Assembly: GCA_964034945.1 (NCBI GenBank)
Contig: OZ035961.1
Span: forward strand, 31,770,184-31,834,183
Direction: 5' to 3'
Length of the DNA: 64,000 bases
DNA from: Chrysopilus asiliformis
Taxonomy: Eukaryota > Arthropoda > Insecta > Diptera > Rhagionidae
Shown: positions 1-11,569 of the stretch, piece after piece
Layout: each line of letters starts with the position of its first letter
Position numbering within the stretch: position 1 is the stretch's first letter
Notes under the pieces: model-generated
Databases searched by the model: none
Told to the model about the DNA's origin: nothing
The model's input: the letters and a program-made list of their open reading frames with translations, nothing else
Program-made: the position numbers and the translations under genes

Positions 1-3000
1 AGTAATGAAAAAAAAAAACATACATAGGTAATTAGAATATAAAATAGAGTAATATTTGGTTCGGAATATTCACGGTTTCGTTTCTATTTTTGGCTTGTGT
101 ATTGTGGCTGGATGTCATCGATGATTTCGTCTGATTATATTGTATTGACGATTTATTAACTTTAACGTTACTTTCAAAACGATACATAAATCACACAACA
201 CTTTTATTATTATTAAATATTTACATATTTTATATGAGACAATCAAACATTTATTCACATTTAAAACGAACACTTAAACAAACAAATGAAACAAGCATAA
301 AAACTTTCAAGTTTCCTAAATAAAACTTGATATATATTTTTTTTTAATGAAAATCAAATAATTTTATAAAAAACACTTAGATTTTTGTGGGAAAAAATTT
401 ACTTTTCTAATTTTTTTTAAATAGAATTACAGAATAAGTAAACATTTAGAAAAAATTTTTGCCAAATATACTTGAATATCTTTTTTATAATTATTTTTAG
501 ACTTTAAAAAACAGAAAAAAAATACTTTCAACAGAGATTATTTCCTCATACCGTACCAATGAAATTCATTTCTTTGGCGCCTTTAATAAATACTAGCTCG
601 CCAAGGAGTCCGTCTTGATATTATGCTCTGCTTGAGGATACCACTTGCACTGACGCACTATGTGCACTGAACTAGAATTCATGATGTGTAGCCGTTCCAC
701 ACTAGAAATGACTTTTTACCCGCATTCGGTATATTACCAACATACAGAAAATATATGTACAAAAGGACAGCGGGAAAATTCACAAATACACATGACCAGA
801 ATTTGCCTGCTTGCTCGCCTAAACCCCCTCCTATCCTTGATTTGCAAGTGGGAAAAAAATTCCTTCTGGAAAAGCGCGCACCACTATTTTGCCATGGTGA
901 ATATGCTGCATGGCAATAGGGAGAAATTGAGATTGGCACAAAAAGCACTGGCCATAAGCAAACCAAAACCAACGCAAATAATGGAAGCGAAAAAAAAAAT
1001 ATATACGGAAAAAAGAACGATTTGAAATACACTTGAAATGGTGAATAAAAGTAGTGAGTATATTTGGAAAAATCTCCGTAGGAAAATCGTGTATTTTCAA
1101 AATACTGGTTCTATTTCGCCACTGTCTGATACATAAAAGAGCTTAGAGGGGTATGTGAGAACGGTGACGTCAAGGCTTGCGAATTTCACTATGCTAAAAT
1201 GACTACAGTTTTTCGCAGTGTATTTGTGTTGGTAAATTAGTAAAGGAAATTCGCAGTGTATATTCGACTCCGCAATCGAACTTCGCGCATGGTCCAACAT
1301 GGCAACGCTATACCATACCGATCAGCCAGCCACCATCAAAAGCTCAATGTCGTCATATATTCACTATATGGCATCCCCCAGAAAATATTACCAGTATATA
1401 CTGTGCGAATGTGTAGTATTTCTCCTTTACTAATACTACGGCATGGAAAAACCTTCAGTGCCAAAGGCAGCATAGTGCAAAATCGCGTGCCACCGGAATT
1501 CAGCTTTATCTTTGGTATGTAAGGACGAGCCCTTAGTATTTCGACCCTTTTGAATCTTTAGTAAATAGGATTGAAGGCTAAATACAAGTAGTAAGCAAAT
1601 TTCCGCCTTCAAGCTTTAGTTGATGCTGTTGTGCAAGCCTCTTAATAAAACCACAGGACAGGACAGTGAATGTAGCTGCTAAACGCTTTAGTTGGCTAAG
1701 TATCCGCGGCATTACCTCAGCATTGCACCCGCGATAGTTAGAGGAAATCGGAAAAGAGAAACCTTCGAATAGTGTCTGATATATATATAATCTGTACTAA
1801 TGTGCATGGTAAACAAGGATAAGAAAAAGAACCGAGAAAAAAAAAATCGCCGATATCGTCAGAAATTATCTGATCCAGAGGGTGGTCTATAATTTCCCAT
1901 CATTTTCCCATTTTAATGTTCCCACAATTTTGTATACGATGTACGCCTTCAACGATGCGAAAAAGAATCTATAATGTCTTTCGAATGGCATGAATAAAGG
2001 GAATGACAATAGTCATAAGATAGATAGGAAGTATTTACATATGCCATCGCATACTTAACATTCTGTAGAGTCATTAGAGTTTAAGGAAGTTAAAAAAGAA
2101 TGAAGACATTGAAATCATGCTATTTTATAGAGAAGTTACTTATATACATTTATACATAGTAATAATTGTATATAAAGTACTAAATATTTTAGTAAGAATA
2201 TGAAAAATGTCCCGCATTGGAAGAAATCACCCTCGCTCGTAATCTTCCAACCTCTATGTTTTTGGATTTATGAACTGATGGAGTGGTTGCGATGCCAGAA
2301 AATTTCTACGTACATCATTATTGTCCTTGCCGGCCGTTCTACTATCTTCTTATTGTGATATTAAAAGGAATGCACTACTTTGGTAAGAAAATAAGGACAT
2401 CATCTTCAGATAAATTCTGACATCTTTGTACAAAAGATGACGTGGAAAAAGAAAAAGAAGAAAAAAAAATATTATAATAAAAGTGAAAAAGTAAAGAGGA
2501 TAAGGGTAAGTAAATTGCCGAGTGCAAAGTTTATCGTATCGTCGTGGACTACAAGGACGATATATACACATACATATATGGATAGGCTATGTATGATTCT
2601 AAACTAACCACCAGGAGCAGCTTGTATCTATAGATGAATGTCATATTAAACGAGGCACTGAGGAAAAATATGAAATAAAGACGCTTAACATGAACATGCT
2701 AAGTGAATAGAATTTTCCGAGTTTTCACATACATGACTTTCGTAACTTTCCTAGGAAGAACAAAGATCTTTTCATAGTTTCTCAACTACATATCGGATGT
2801 TATAGCTTTCTACGAAGATACAGAGCTAAAATTCTAGTGAATTCACATGGTTAAGGAAATGAGCTTTCCTCCCTCTAGAAGTCATTATTTTATCGGATTT
2901 TGTGTTGAATTTGTGATATACTTTTGGTAAAATGTCAGAAACAATTTTACATAAGAATTAACACATAGTACAAGCACTATAAAGAATAAAAAAAGCATGA

Positions 3001-3789
3001 CTACTACAATTTTTTTTCCTCTCATAACGAAGGTATATAAAAGTCCTTGTTGAGGAGATATTTGATCATTTAAAAGTTTTTCCCAACCCAGTGCAAAAGA
3101 TTTGCTTTTTTATCATTCATTCCTCTTGTAAGATGGGAAAACAAGGCTAACCATATTCGGCGAATTCTATAAACGTATTTGGAATGGGAAAATTCTTTTC
3201 GTCAACTTTCTTTATAAGAATTGATTCTGTGGCTATAATTTGTCGATATACGTTGTTATCATAGAAAATTCGAAGAAGAAAAAACAACGATTTGTTTCAC
3301 GGCTAAAGGGATAATGAGATGCCATTTCTTCGGATTAAAAGTCCAAGTTTGCGATAGTTGAAAAATACTTTTTAAAGTTTCCCTCCGTTGCTAAGATTAT
3401 CAAAGTTTCAACGAATAACAAGTTTGTTTAACTTAAACTGCTTTAGGTGTAATTTATTACTTCAGATTATCTATTTTGGTATTTGATAATTTTCAACATT
3501 TCTCACATCGGAGGTATTCAAACCTGAGTGAGATATAAACAAATAAACATTTTGCCACGATCAAAAACGCTTGATAAAGTTTCATCCCAAATTTTTTGGT
3601 ATTTGAATGATGCTTTAGTGAAAGATTTTAAAAATTGTTTTTTGATTAAGAGAAAAATGTGGCAAAAAGAACCCAAGTTTTATCAAGAGTTCCAGCGAAA
3701 ATCTTTTGTGAATCTTGTAAGAATATAACTCGGAAGAAATCTTCTTTTAACAACCAAAAACTTTAAAACAATTTTTTAAACTTGTAATT
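1..3789. other. gene-free AT-rich stretch
   Basis: I recognise no gene, RNA or transposon here. The longest open frames (about 120 codons near 660-1030) lie opposite each other on both strands and look like chance. A short duplication, TTCGCAGTGTAT, occurs twice within 1210-1265. Probably intergenic or intronic. Confidence 0.5.
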
Positions 3790-3928
3790 TGATCACTTAA
3801 GAAAAAATATCTGATGTCAACAGCACATGACTTCATGATACAAAATTTGCGTCCCGACGCAATTTACACCATACCCCACGAATATAATATTGCCGGGTTA
3901 AGTTTTTTCATTTTTTTTTATTTTTATG
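3790..3928 (+). repeat. left part of interspersed repeat R6, copy 1
   Basis: The segment from ATATCTGATGTCAACAGC to the ACGAATA motif matches, with scattered substitutions, 14546-14640, including the shared core AGCACATGACTT and the phrase CAATTTACACCATA. The match shows a dispersed repeat. It is cut at 3929 by an unrelated repeat and resumes after about 4375, as the uninterrupted second copy at 14.5 kb shows. The superfamily is unknown to me. Confidence 0.6.
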
Positions 3929-4374
3929 GTCTATGTTGGAGCTAAACTTCAGGCCAATCGGCTCGGTAGTTTCCCGCGAAAGGGTAACATAGAGGAAGAG
4001 CTAAGTTTCGAGATTACTTTACCCCCTGCCCTTACTCCCCTTACCTCCCAGGCCACTTTTTAATGGGTCTATGTTGGAGCTGGACCTCTGACGAACATCT
4101 ATGCCAAATTGCAGGCCAATCGGTTCAATAGTTTCCCCGCGAAAGAGTAACATAGCGCAAAAACTAAGTTTCGAGATCACTTTACCCCCTCCCCTTACTC
4201 CCTCCACGCCTCGCTCTACTTTTCCGTATGCCTATGTTGGAACCAGAACTACCACAGACACTCATGCCAAATTTCAAGTCAATCGGTTCAGCCGTTTTTG
4301 CGTGAAAGAGGAACAGACAGACAGACAGACAGACAGACACCAACTCATTTTTATATATTAGTATATTAGTATGG
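3929..4374 (+). repeat. LINE-tail-like interspersed repeat R1, copy 1, inserted in R6
   Basis: Three head-to-tail diverged units starting near 3929, 4066 and 4231 share TCTATGTTGGA, CCAATCGGTTCA, GCGAAAGAGTAACATAG and CTTTACCCCCTCCCCTTACT. The last unit runs into GGAACAGACAGACAGACAGA (tetranucleotide tail at about 4312-4340) and a short tail TATATTAGTAT, duplicated here. A 3'-anchored repeat with a tetranucleotide run and AT-rich tail resembles the 3' ends of insect non-LTR elements; that class is an inference, since no reverse transcriptase is visible. Other copies are at 11147 and 34162. Open frames here are products of the repeat. Confidence 0.65.
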
Positions 4375-5460
4375 AGTATGATATAAAAACAAAGTTTGAA
4401 ATATCCCGATAATAGTGAAAGATATCGATTTACAGTAAAAGGCAAAAATGTAGAGAATTTTAATATCATTAATTCTTCTTTTAACCGATTTTTCGAAAAA
4501 AATCGTTAGTTTGCAAGCAAACATCTTTTTTTTTACCTTTTAATGAATAAATTTCGATACTGGAAAGGATAGCGGATGACAGTAAAAGACAAAATTGTGG
4601 AACATCCTATTCTCTTCAATGTAATTAATTGTGGACAAAATTATGGAAAATTCTATTCTCTTCAATTAATTACATTGAAGAGAATTTTCCACAATTTTGT
4701 CTTTCACTGTCATCCATTTAAAACATGTTAGTTTTCGAGTTATGCGCAAAAAACTGGGGTGGAATCGTTATGCGATTCCAGTTGATGGTGACTGTCATTC
4801 GTCAATTTTTCGGACTTCAATAAAATTCCAATTATCAACATTTGGCCAACTAATAAAATTTTGTGATTTCATTTTGATTAAAATTTGCAAAACTTTCGCA
4901 CTACCAAGTACCGAAAAATCGAAGTGTGATAGTAACTATCACCCCAAGCGATTGCACCCATGAATTTTTTGAAATAATGGTATATCTCGATAACGGCTCG
5001 CGTTCCAGAGGAAGACAAAAGAGTACGAAATTTCATTGTCTTCAGCTTTTGTTATACAACTGGAAAATGAGTAGTTTCGGAGTTAATCGTAAAAAAGAAA
5101 TCGAGATTTAAAAAAAACCACCATTTTGGTTACTTCCGGTTAACGGCATTCCACCAAAAGTTGATAGAATCGCCCCATTCCAGGATCAAACATGTCTGTA
5201 AAATTTCATGGCTTTATCTTAATAAATTAAAATTTAGAGCTCCGTATTTCAAGCCGTTATTTGGAGGGTACCGTTATTTCAAAAAACTCCATATTTTGCT
5301 TTTACCTCAAAAAATATAGTTTTTTTTGTTGGTTGCATTTATGAGAATAAATAACTCTCCAAAATTTTGACTTTCAGCATTATCCGTTATATTTTACCGT
5401 TATATTTTACCGTTATTGAGATATTTTATCTTTTCCCGTTATTGAGAATTATGAAGTAAA
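4375..5460. repeat. right part of repeat R6, copy 1, with inverted segments
   Basis: The phrases ATATCCCGATAATAGTGAAA, GATATCGATTTACAG and GGAGAATTTTAATATC-like sequence match the 14.67-14.75 kb copy, so this continues the interrupted R6. Pieces occur again in reverse orientation near 5390-5450 (CCGTTATTGAGATATTTTATC-like), so the element is partly self-inverted. A clean 50-bp-arm hairpin lies at 4578-4711. Later parts (CAGGATCAAACATGTCTGTA near 5180) match 14822-14845 of copy 2. No coding sequence was recognised. Confidence 0.5.
4578..4711. repeat. long-arm hairpin inside R6
   Basis: The left arm 4578-4632 and right arm 4663-4711 are nearly exact reverse complements (both contain GACAAAATTGTGGAA and TCTTCAATGTAATTAATTG). 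The right arm lacks a short TCCTAT segment of the left. The ~30-base spacer repeats part of the arm in direct orientation. It would form a roughly 50-bp stem. Related single-arm sequence occurs near 23795-23818. Confidence 0.75.
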
Positions 5461-5570
5461 AAATTAGATTTTTGCAAATTGCTTGCCACTTTTTATAGGA
5501 AGGTTTAACCCTAGAATTTTTTAATTCTAGGAAGCCTTTTTCACCCAAGGCGCAAATCAATTTTTATAAT

Positions 5571-5881
5571 TAGGGTTGGCCACTGCCATTTCCAATATCT
5601 CGAAACTTAAGGTCAGTATTTTGAATAATATTTGCTTCTCCCGAAACGAATTGTTAATGTTGATTTGTATATCGTCAGGTCAACAGCAGAAGTACACTTC
5701 CTTTACAATTTTCCCTTCCTTTGTTTCAATTGAATTAATTTTAAAAATATTTCATTGTTCGTCAGGAGAAATCCGGTACAAATGAATAGAAAATTCGTTT
5801 CGAGACGAGCAAATATATTTCAAAATATTGACCAATAAACTTTAAGTTTCGAGATATTGAAAATCACAGTGGTCAACCCTA
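5571..5881. mobile_element. MITE with long terminal inverted repeats, TA-flanked
   Basis: The ends TAGGGTTGGCCACTG and CAGTGGTCAACCCTA are inverted repeats. Homology continues inward for roughly 85 bp per arm with indels (AATATCTCGAAACTTAA on the left, its complement on the right; then a shared AAACGAATT block). The ends begin at TA, as expected for Tc1/mariner-superfamily elements. The middle is non-coding; the 69-codon frame at 5576 is fortuitous. Superfamily is inferred only from the TA. Confidence 0.7.
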
Positions 5882-6043
5882 AATATAGAAATAAACAATA
5901 CTATTATCACATTTTCAATAGTTTTTGTTCCTTATGTACTTTTTTGACTCAGTTATATCTATATGCGGTCTACCTTGACGATTCGCCACCGAATTTTCTG
6001 TAGCTCAGGTTCGCGAAACCCAGAAATATATCTAAAGCTCAAT

Positions 6044-6214
6044 TCAGACAACCGATTGCGATTACGATTACGATTGAAGCTTCTTGACCAATGAGATCAA
6101 AGCTTTCAACGATAGGGAAATGAAGCTTTGATCTCATTGGTCGAGGAAGTTCAATCGTAATCATAATCGTAATCATAATCGTAATCGCAATCGTAATCGC
6201 AATCGTTAGCCTGA
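6044..6214. mobile_element. palindromic MITE with hexamer-type arms
   Basis: The ends TCAGACAACCGATTGCG and CGCAATCGTTAGCCTGA are imperfect inverted repeats. Inward, arms rich in GATTAC/GATTGC lead to a near-perfect 40-bp stem (AAGCTTC..GACCAATGAGATCAAAGCTT and its complement) around a ~13-base loop (ACGATAGGGAAA) near 6108. The right arm has extra CGTAAT/CATAAT units, a small hexamer expansion. No coding capacity. Confidence 0.75.
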
Positions 6215-6225
6215 TTTGGGCTTGG

Positions 6226-6474
6226 GGCCCGTTTACACGTACTATTCTTTAAAAATTAAGTTACAGTTAGCCTACTTAGGCCCGTTTGCTGAAACAAGTG
6301 CTTAGCCTACTTAAGCCGTAGAAATTCTGGTTCTTAAATAATTTAAGTTGTACATAAGACGCTATGACTTGTTTCAGCAAACGGGCCTTAAACTGTTGAA
6401 ATTCTGGGACTTAAATAATTTAAGTTGTACATAAGGTGCTAAGTTTCATTGGTGCAAACGACACTAAGGCCCGT
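6226..6474. mobile_element. Tourist-like MITE copy A (interrupted by another MITE)
   Basis: It begins GGCCCGTTTACACG and shares with copy B (6478-6594) the blocks GTTAGCCTACTTA, GTAGAAATTCT-type sequence, TTTAAGTTGTACATAAG and TGGTGCAAACG. It is split at 6279-6387 by a smaller relative. Its right end abuts TAA, then copy B. The TIRs are diverged. Confidence 0.65.
6279..6387. mobile_element. Tourist-like (PIF/Harbinger-type) MITE, 109 bp, nested
   Basis: Perfect 21-bp terminal inverted repeats start GGCCCGTTTGCTGAAACAAG. A 3-bp duplication TTA (6276-6278 and 6388-6390) flanks it. TTA/TWA target duplications and GG-starting TIRs are standard for PIF/Harbinger MITEs. The interior shares TTAAGTTGTACATAAG-type sequence with its host MITE, so it jumped into its own relative. 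Perfect TIRs suggest a younger insertion than the host copy. Confidence 0.8.
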
Positions 6475-6477
6475 TTG

Positions 6478-6594
6478 CGCGTATTATTCTTAAAAAATTA
6501 ACTTATGGTTAGCCTACTTAAACCGTAGAAATTCTTCGACTTAAATTTTTTAAGTTGTACATAAGTTGCTAAGTTTTGTTGGTGCAAACGGCAC
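6478..6594. mobile_element. Tourist-like MITE copy B
   Basis: It begins GGCCCGTTTGCGCGTATTAT and ends GGTGCAAACGGCAC. TAA trinucleotides flank both sides (6475-6477, 6595-6597), fitting a TWA duplication. The interior is collinear with copy A without the nested insertion, so it serves as the empty-site reference. Confidence 0.7.
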
Positions 6595-6599
6595 TAAGT

Positions 6600-7940
6600 C
6601 TGACAATTCTGAAAATGTATGGAGAACGCAGCTTATATAAGAAAGGCACAGAGCTTTTATAAGAACAGAGAAAGGTACAATATTATCTCACCAGTAGGTG
6701 GCTCAAGCAATGCTTTTTAAAATGAATGTAAAAAGTCTGATTATTTTTGAAACGAAATATTTAAAGCGCTCAAAAAGTTATTTAAAAAATATGTTCTTTT
6801 ACGTTGTGAAGACTTTCGATTTGGTGAAATATTTAAAGAGATAGAAATTTTTCATAAATTTATGAGTGCTTCATAACAAAATTTGTATATTCTCTGTCAA
6901 AATCTGTAAATTTGAACATTTTTTCACTTGTGCTGAATAGTTTTAGTAAATATCAAATTTAAAATAATTTCTCTGTTGATCATCGTTTTAATATCCAAAA
7001 ATTTAATATACCTTTTAGTAGTTTCTAAGTCAATCTTGTCTTACCTGAAATAAAAGAAAAAAAATATTAGTTAATTCAGAGCTATGTGCTTATTAATTAT
7101 GTTTATGAATGTATGAGAAATAATGCGAGTATTATAGAATTAATATAATTTGTAATTTAGTTTGTCCCCTCAGGTTACTATTATAAATACCACTAATAAT
7201 CCTAAAACATTAATCATAAACAAAGACAGGAAAATTCATAATATCCTGTCCCATCTTAGCCAGTATAATATTTAATTTTGTATATTTGGTATACTCAACA
7301 TGACTTTTTTTCATTATCTTAAGTTACTTTTGCAGGAGCAGATATAATAACTGACAAAGTGATGTTTTTCAAGTGCAAAACCAAGTTTAATGACGTCATA
7401 CACTTAATCCAGTCGCATTCTTCTAAATTAATAATACCCACAATGCCCTACACAAAAAATCACTTTGTTAGCCTGGTTAAGTTGGCACGTGTGATATATG
7501 AAATTGCAAAAAAAATGTTTCGCATAAACCAAGAAATGTGTATAAAGAAAGAAAATTTCCTAATCTCACACCCATTCGCATAGATTTTTATCCTTGGCGC
7601 AGATATGAATGAATGAGAGAATGAACACAAACGTTAGTTGGCGAGGAAAACCGAATTCACGGTTAGATATTTATGCCTTATATCGTTAAAGAGTAAATGA
7701 ACTATAGTGTGCTATATGTATATGGCTTTTTTGTGGAATATGCTTTTAATATAAATATATAAATATGTCAAACATACTGACATATTCGTATCAATGTTCA
7801 TGTGGCAGGAAGATGTTAAGGTACACACGTTCGTATCAAATAGATATCAGAATATAAATGTACTTCCGCACCCACATATAGCACTTTATTTAAGGGTTTT
7901 ATAGTCCTAAACACACCCGCTCTTTTCTTCTGACCTATTC
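6600..7940. other. gene-free AT-rich stretch
   Basis: I see no gene or repeat that I recognise. Open frames (74 codons at 7359) have no motif. Composition is strongly AT-rich. Confidence 0.45.
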
Positions 7941-7949
7941 ATCCAATCG

Positions 7950-8275
7950 TATATAAGATCCTATCCGTCCATCCCTTCTCAAATACAAATATACTTAAAG
8001 TACAACAGTCGGACTCGGCAAGGATGGGCGTTAGTTCGTGACAAGTGGAATATGTTAAAAGCATTTCAGCCAAGGACACGGAAACCACACCATATATGGT
8101 TCCACTATCGCGCCTCGCTTCGCGCCTCACTTCGCGCCCGCAACTCAACTAAAATACGATACAAGTAATTTTTCTATTCTAGTCCGGTTTACTTTAAGAC
8201 GACCACCGGGAGCACCCGGAAAATCACTGGTGGAGCAGAACAACAAGGCGGAAAGCAAGAAAAATAACTGAAAGA
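7950..8275 (+). other. GC-richer island with TATA-like motif and possible exon end
   Basis: TATATAAG at 7950-7957 is a good core-promoter TATA match. At 8107-8140 the phrase TTCGCGCCTCRC repeats about three times. After a plausible acceptor (TTTCTATTCTAG ending at 8181), a frame runs RFTLRRPPGAPGKSLVEQNN and then KAESKKNN before a stop near 8270. This could be a piece of a gene, but splice sites and TATA-like octamers are common by chance. No homology is recognised. Confidence 0.15.
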
Positions 8276-8279
8276 AATA

Positions 8280-10500
8280 AATTGTCGGATAATACCAAAA
8301 GCACGTTTCGATTTATGAAAATGTTCCCCTTGTTAAAAAAAACTGCCAGCGAAAGGAAAAAAAATGTCATACACTGCAATAAAGTAACAAGAAAAATAAG
8401 TTATCCCATACCACTTCAATCGTTATACAAAAGAAGCCCAGAATTCATCTCCAAAGTTTTTTTTTTCTTGTATCAAACCTAAGTGGAGTCAAACGCGGCC
8501 TACTTTTCACAGACCAAGTCCAGATTAAGATGATCCCACTTCTGAATCCCATTCACACAACACCCATTTTCATCACTTAATACAGTTCCATTCCATTTCA
8601 GAGGATCTCCAACATTCCATTGGTCCCTTCCTTCCTGTTTCTATAATCGTACATGTAGGGATAAAAGGAAGAAGAAAGTCATATGTCTTGATAAATCAAA
8701 ATTCCTGGGCTAAACATATGGTGAAGGGCTGTTACACTTCGCCTTTCCTAACTTATGACATTAACAACGGTAGCTGAGTAGTATACAATGTTGTAGATAT
8801 TTTTTTTATATTTTGCTATATATATATAACTATAATGGTATATATTTAAGTGCACACATGTATTTTCTAGATAGTAGTATAATATTTTAGTCTTTAACAG
8901 AATCCAACGATGACGGTGAGAAACTTGAATTGGTTTTCTCATGTTTTTTATTGTTTCATGGCCCCCTTTTATTTTTTGAGGATAAGAAGGATTTTCGTTA
9001 GTGCTGGATGTTAGTAACAAAACAAGCGGAATGTATTCGTATCTTATTTGCACTATCTAAATTCCAGCAAGTTTGTTTAGCCAACTAAATAGACAATGGG
9101 AAGCATCCATGATACCGTAATATTCCCGAAGTAGATTCAATTCGCTATAACCATGCAAGGCACCCAAAATTAACCCCAAGGACGTGAATGAATCGTCTGG
9201 TTGCTTTCATAGTTCTGGAGTAGTGGAAAACGTGAATAGATATTAAGCGCTTGGGTTTTATCACTGCCCAGATTAAAAAATTGCAAAGTATAAATAATTC
9301 CCAATGGGATACATCAGGATTCATTGTAATATATGCTAGTACTCGTCATATATTAACTACCAGTATCTGTAGGGCTGGTACGGTTTTTTTTTCGTATTCT
9401 GGCATCGTATCTATGAGATACATTTCAATGGATTACCTACATAAGAAGGAGTTCTGGTGAATGCGGGGAATAGTATTATTAGTGGAATGCCGCTGAAGCT
9501 TTCTGTGGCGGTCGTATATGAAATGCTAAAGAAAACGGAAATTTATGCACATTTCGTTTAGGTTTGTCATTGTGGTAAATGAGCGAAAGGAGAAAATTTC
9601 TGATTCAATTTATCTAGCGATAGGGTTAGTAACGATGTTCTTTAAATATACGAATATATGTATGCATGTAATATGTATATGTGGTAAATTCGAGAACGTT
9701 CATTTCCGGAATATGAATTAGATTTAGCATTACACCAGCAGTGCTACGCTTGATGGCTCGTATTCGTCTTATCATGGTTATTTAAATTTTCGTTTCCAGG
9801 GTGTTTTTTTTCATACTTTCGCAAACCGAAAACACTTTGGTATTTCTGTTAATACGAAAATTAAATTAAGCGGATATGACGATGGTTTTCTTGTAATTTA
9901 GTTTTTTTTTTCTTTAATTTCAAGGGAAATGTAAAACGTGAGGTTATGAAAATGAGATTACAAAAATTGTCATTTGAAAACTTCATTAGGATTTTAGAAA
10001 TTGGCAATTGAATTTAAAATTTATTAAGTTTAATAAATTGGTTATCATCACATGGCTCAGAAAATGGGTTTATTATTTAAAGTCTTTAAATTGGATCGTA
10101 ATGTTGGACGCCACTGACAAAAATCATCTTAAATTTTAAGAGCAGGTTTTCTATAGCTCTCTGCGTGATGCGTCGGTGGGGCTAAATGCTAACGCGTTCA
10201 GGATGTGAAACCGAATGTCGAGATGGTATCCCGCGTGCGGCACGTTGTAATTTCAAGTCTGCACAACATGCTGTATCGAATTGTGCTAAGACAGTTACTG
10301 ATTCGTGTTAACGAATTTGTTTTCATGATCTCCGATAATGATGGTTACAAAAGTTCATCCAAGGCACGAAACCATACAACGGTTTCAATTCATACGTGGT
10401 TTTAAATAATAAAACTCAAAAATATGACTTAAAAAATATGAAAGAATAAATTCTCAATATTAAATAATATAAAAATAAAAAAAATACACAAATTAATTCC
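8280..10500. other. gene-free AT-rich stretch
   Basis: I see no recognisable gene, RNA or transposon. Small open frames (66-101 codons) have no motifs. Confidence 0.45.
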
Positions 10501-10504
10501 ACCT

Positions 10505-10975
10505 GTTGTAAAATTTTAGTGAAATTGGAGACTATTTTCAACGGGGATGCAAACTTTTTTGCACCTGATTATTTCTCTCTGTGCATACAAATGAAACAGT
10601 TTTTTGTAATTTTCTTGAAAATGGTGAGTCGTATTGAAAAATTTATAAAGGTAAAATGTGTTTATAATAGGATTTTACATAACTTATTCATACATGAAAA
10701 TTCTGTTGAACCACTCCTTCCTCCCTTATATACAAATAGACTTTTTCTATTTACTTTTTTTCTATTTTCTACAAATAAAATACTTTTTTTTTGTAAACGG
10801 TGCATGGTTATGTGTTTAAAATATGATTTTACATAACAATTCCATACATAAAAATCCAATCGGACTAATCCTTCTCCTATCCCCCATACAAATGGATTTC
10901 TTTCATAAAAAATTGGTCTGCCCCCTATTTGACAATTGGCCCCTGATAATTTTAGCTTTTCCGTTTTTTTTTTTT
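10505..10975 (+). repeat. tandemly built relative of the DINE-like elements, copy 1
   Basis: Diverged units of about 110-150 bp share TCGTATTGAAAAATTTATAA, GTAAAATGTGTTTA, GATTTTACATAAC, CATACATCAAAATCCAATCGG-type sequence and CCCATACAAATG. The same units appear at 45.6-46.1, 57.5-57.9 and 58.5-59.1 kb and inverted at 55.7-56.3 kb. The DINE-like elements carry a single unit (AAAGTTATTCAGGATATGATT ... CATACATCAAAATCCGATTGG). The copy ends in GACAATTGGCCCCTGATAAT, shared with the 46.0 kb copy. Frames at 10519 and 10662 lie wholly in it and are not genes. Confidence 0.6.
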
Positions 10976-11146
10976 AATTTGGTCATGTTGCTTCCAAGCA
11001 ACTCCACCGCAAAAATGTTACACGCCACTAAATACTAGTTTATTGGAAAAAAAACAAATTTAAAGGCCACCTTCCCGCAACACTTCAATTTAAAAATATC
11101 AGTTGTGATCAACACAAAACGTTTCAAAAGTTTTATAACCATTGAT

Positions 11147-11569
11147 GGTCTATGTTGGAGCTAAACTTCAGGCCAATCGGCTCTGTACTTTCCCCGCGAA
11201 AGGGTAACATAGAGAGAAAACTAAGTTTCGAGATCACTTTACCCCCTCCCCTTACTCCCCCACCTCTCGGACTACTTTTTAATAGGTCTATATTCGGGCT
11301 GGACCCCCGACGAACTTCTACGCTAAATTTCAGGCCAATCGGTTCAGTAGTTTCCCCGCGAAAGAGTAACATAGCGCAAAAACTAAGTTTCGAAATCACT
11401 TTACCCCCTCCCCTTACTCCCCCCCACCCCTCGCGCTACTTTTCCGTATGCCTATGTTGGAACCAGAACTACCACAGACACTCATGCCAAATTTCAAGTC
11501 AATCGCTTCAGCCGTATTTGCGTGAAAGAGGAACAGACAGACAGACAGACAGACAGATACCAATTCATT
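11147..11569 (+). repeat. LINE-tail-like repeat R1, copy 2 (split by a mariner)
   Basis: It is collinear with R1 copy 1: units with TCTATGTTGGAGCTAAAC, CCCCGCGAAAGAGTAACATA and GAACAGACAGACAGACAGAC, then CCAATTCATT, where it stops. The missing end TATATTAGTATGATTT resumes at 12117. The sequence in between is a mariner copy. Open frames of 88 and 141 codons here are repeat artefacts. Confidence 0.7.

Noticed and set aside
4311..4340. ACAG tetranucleotide run as a CRISPR-like or satellite array
   Set aside because: It is the microsatellite tail of R1; no spacers of uniform length.
5510..5531. Perfect 9-bp stem CCTAGAATT/AATTCTAGG
   Set aside because: Short and AT-rich; such stems are expected by chance and no other signal is nearby.
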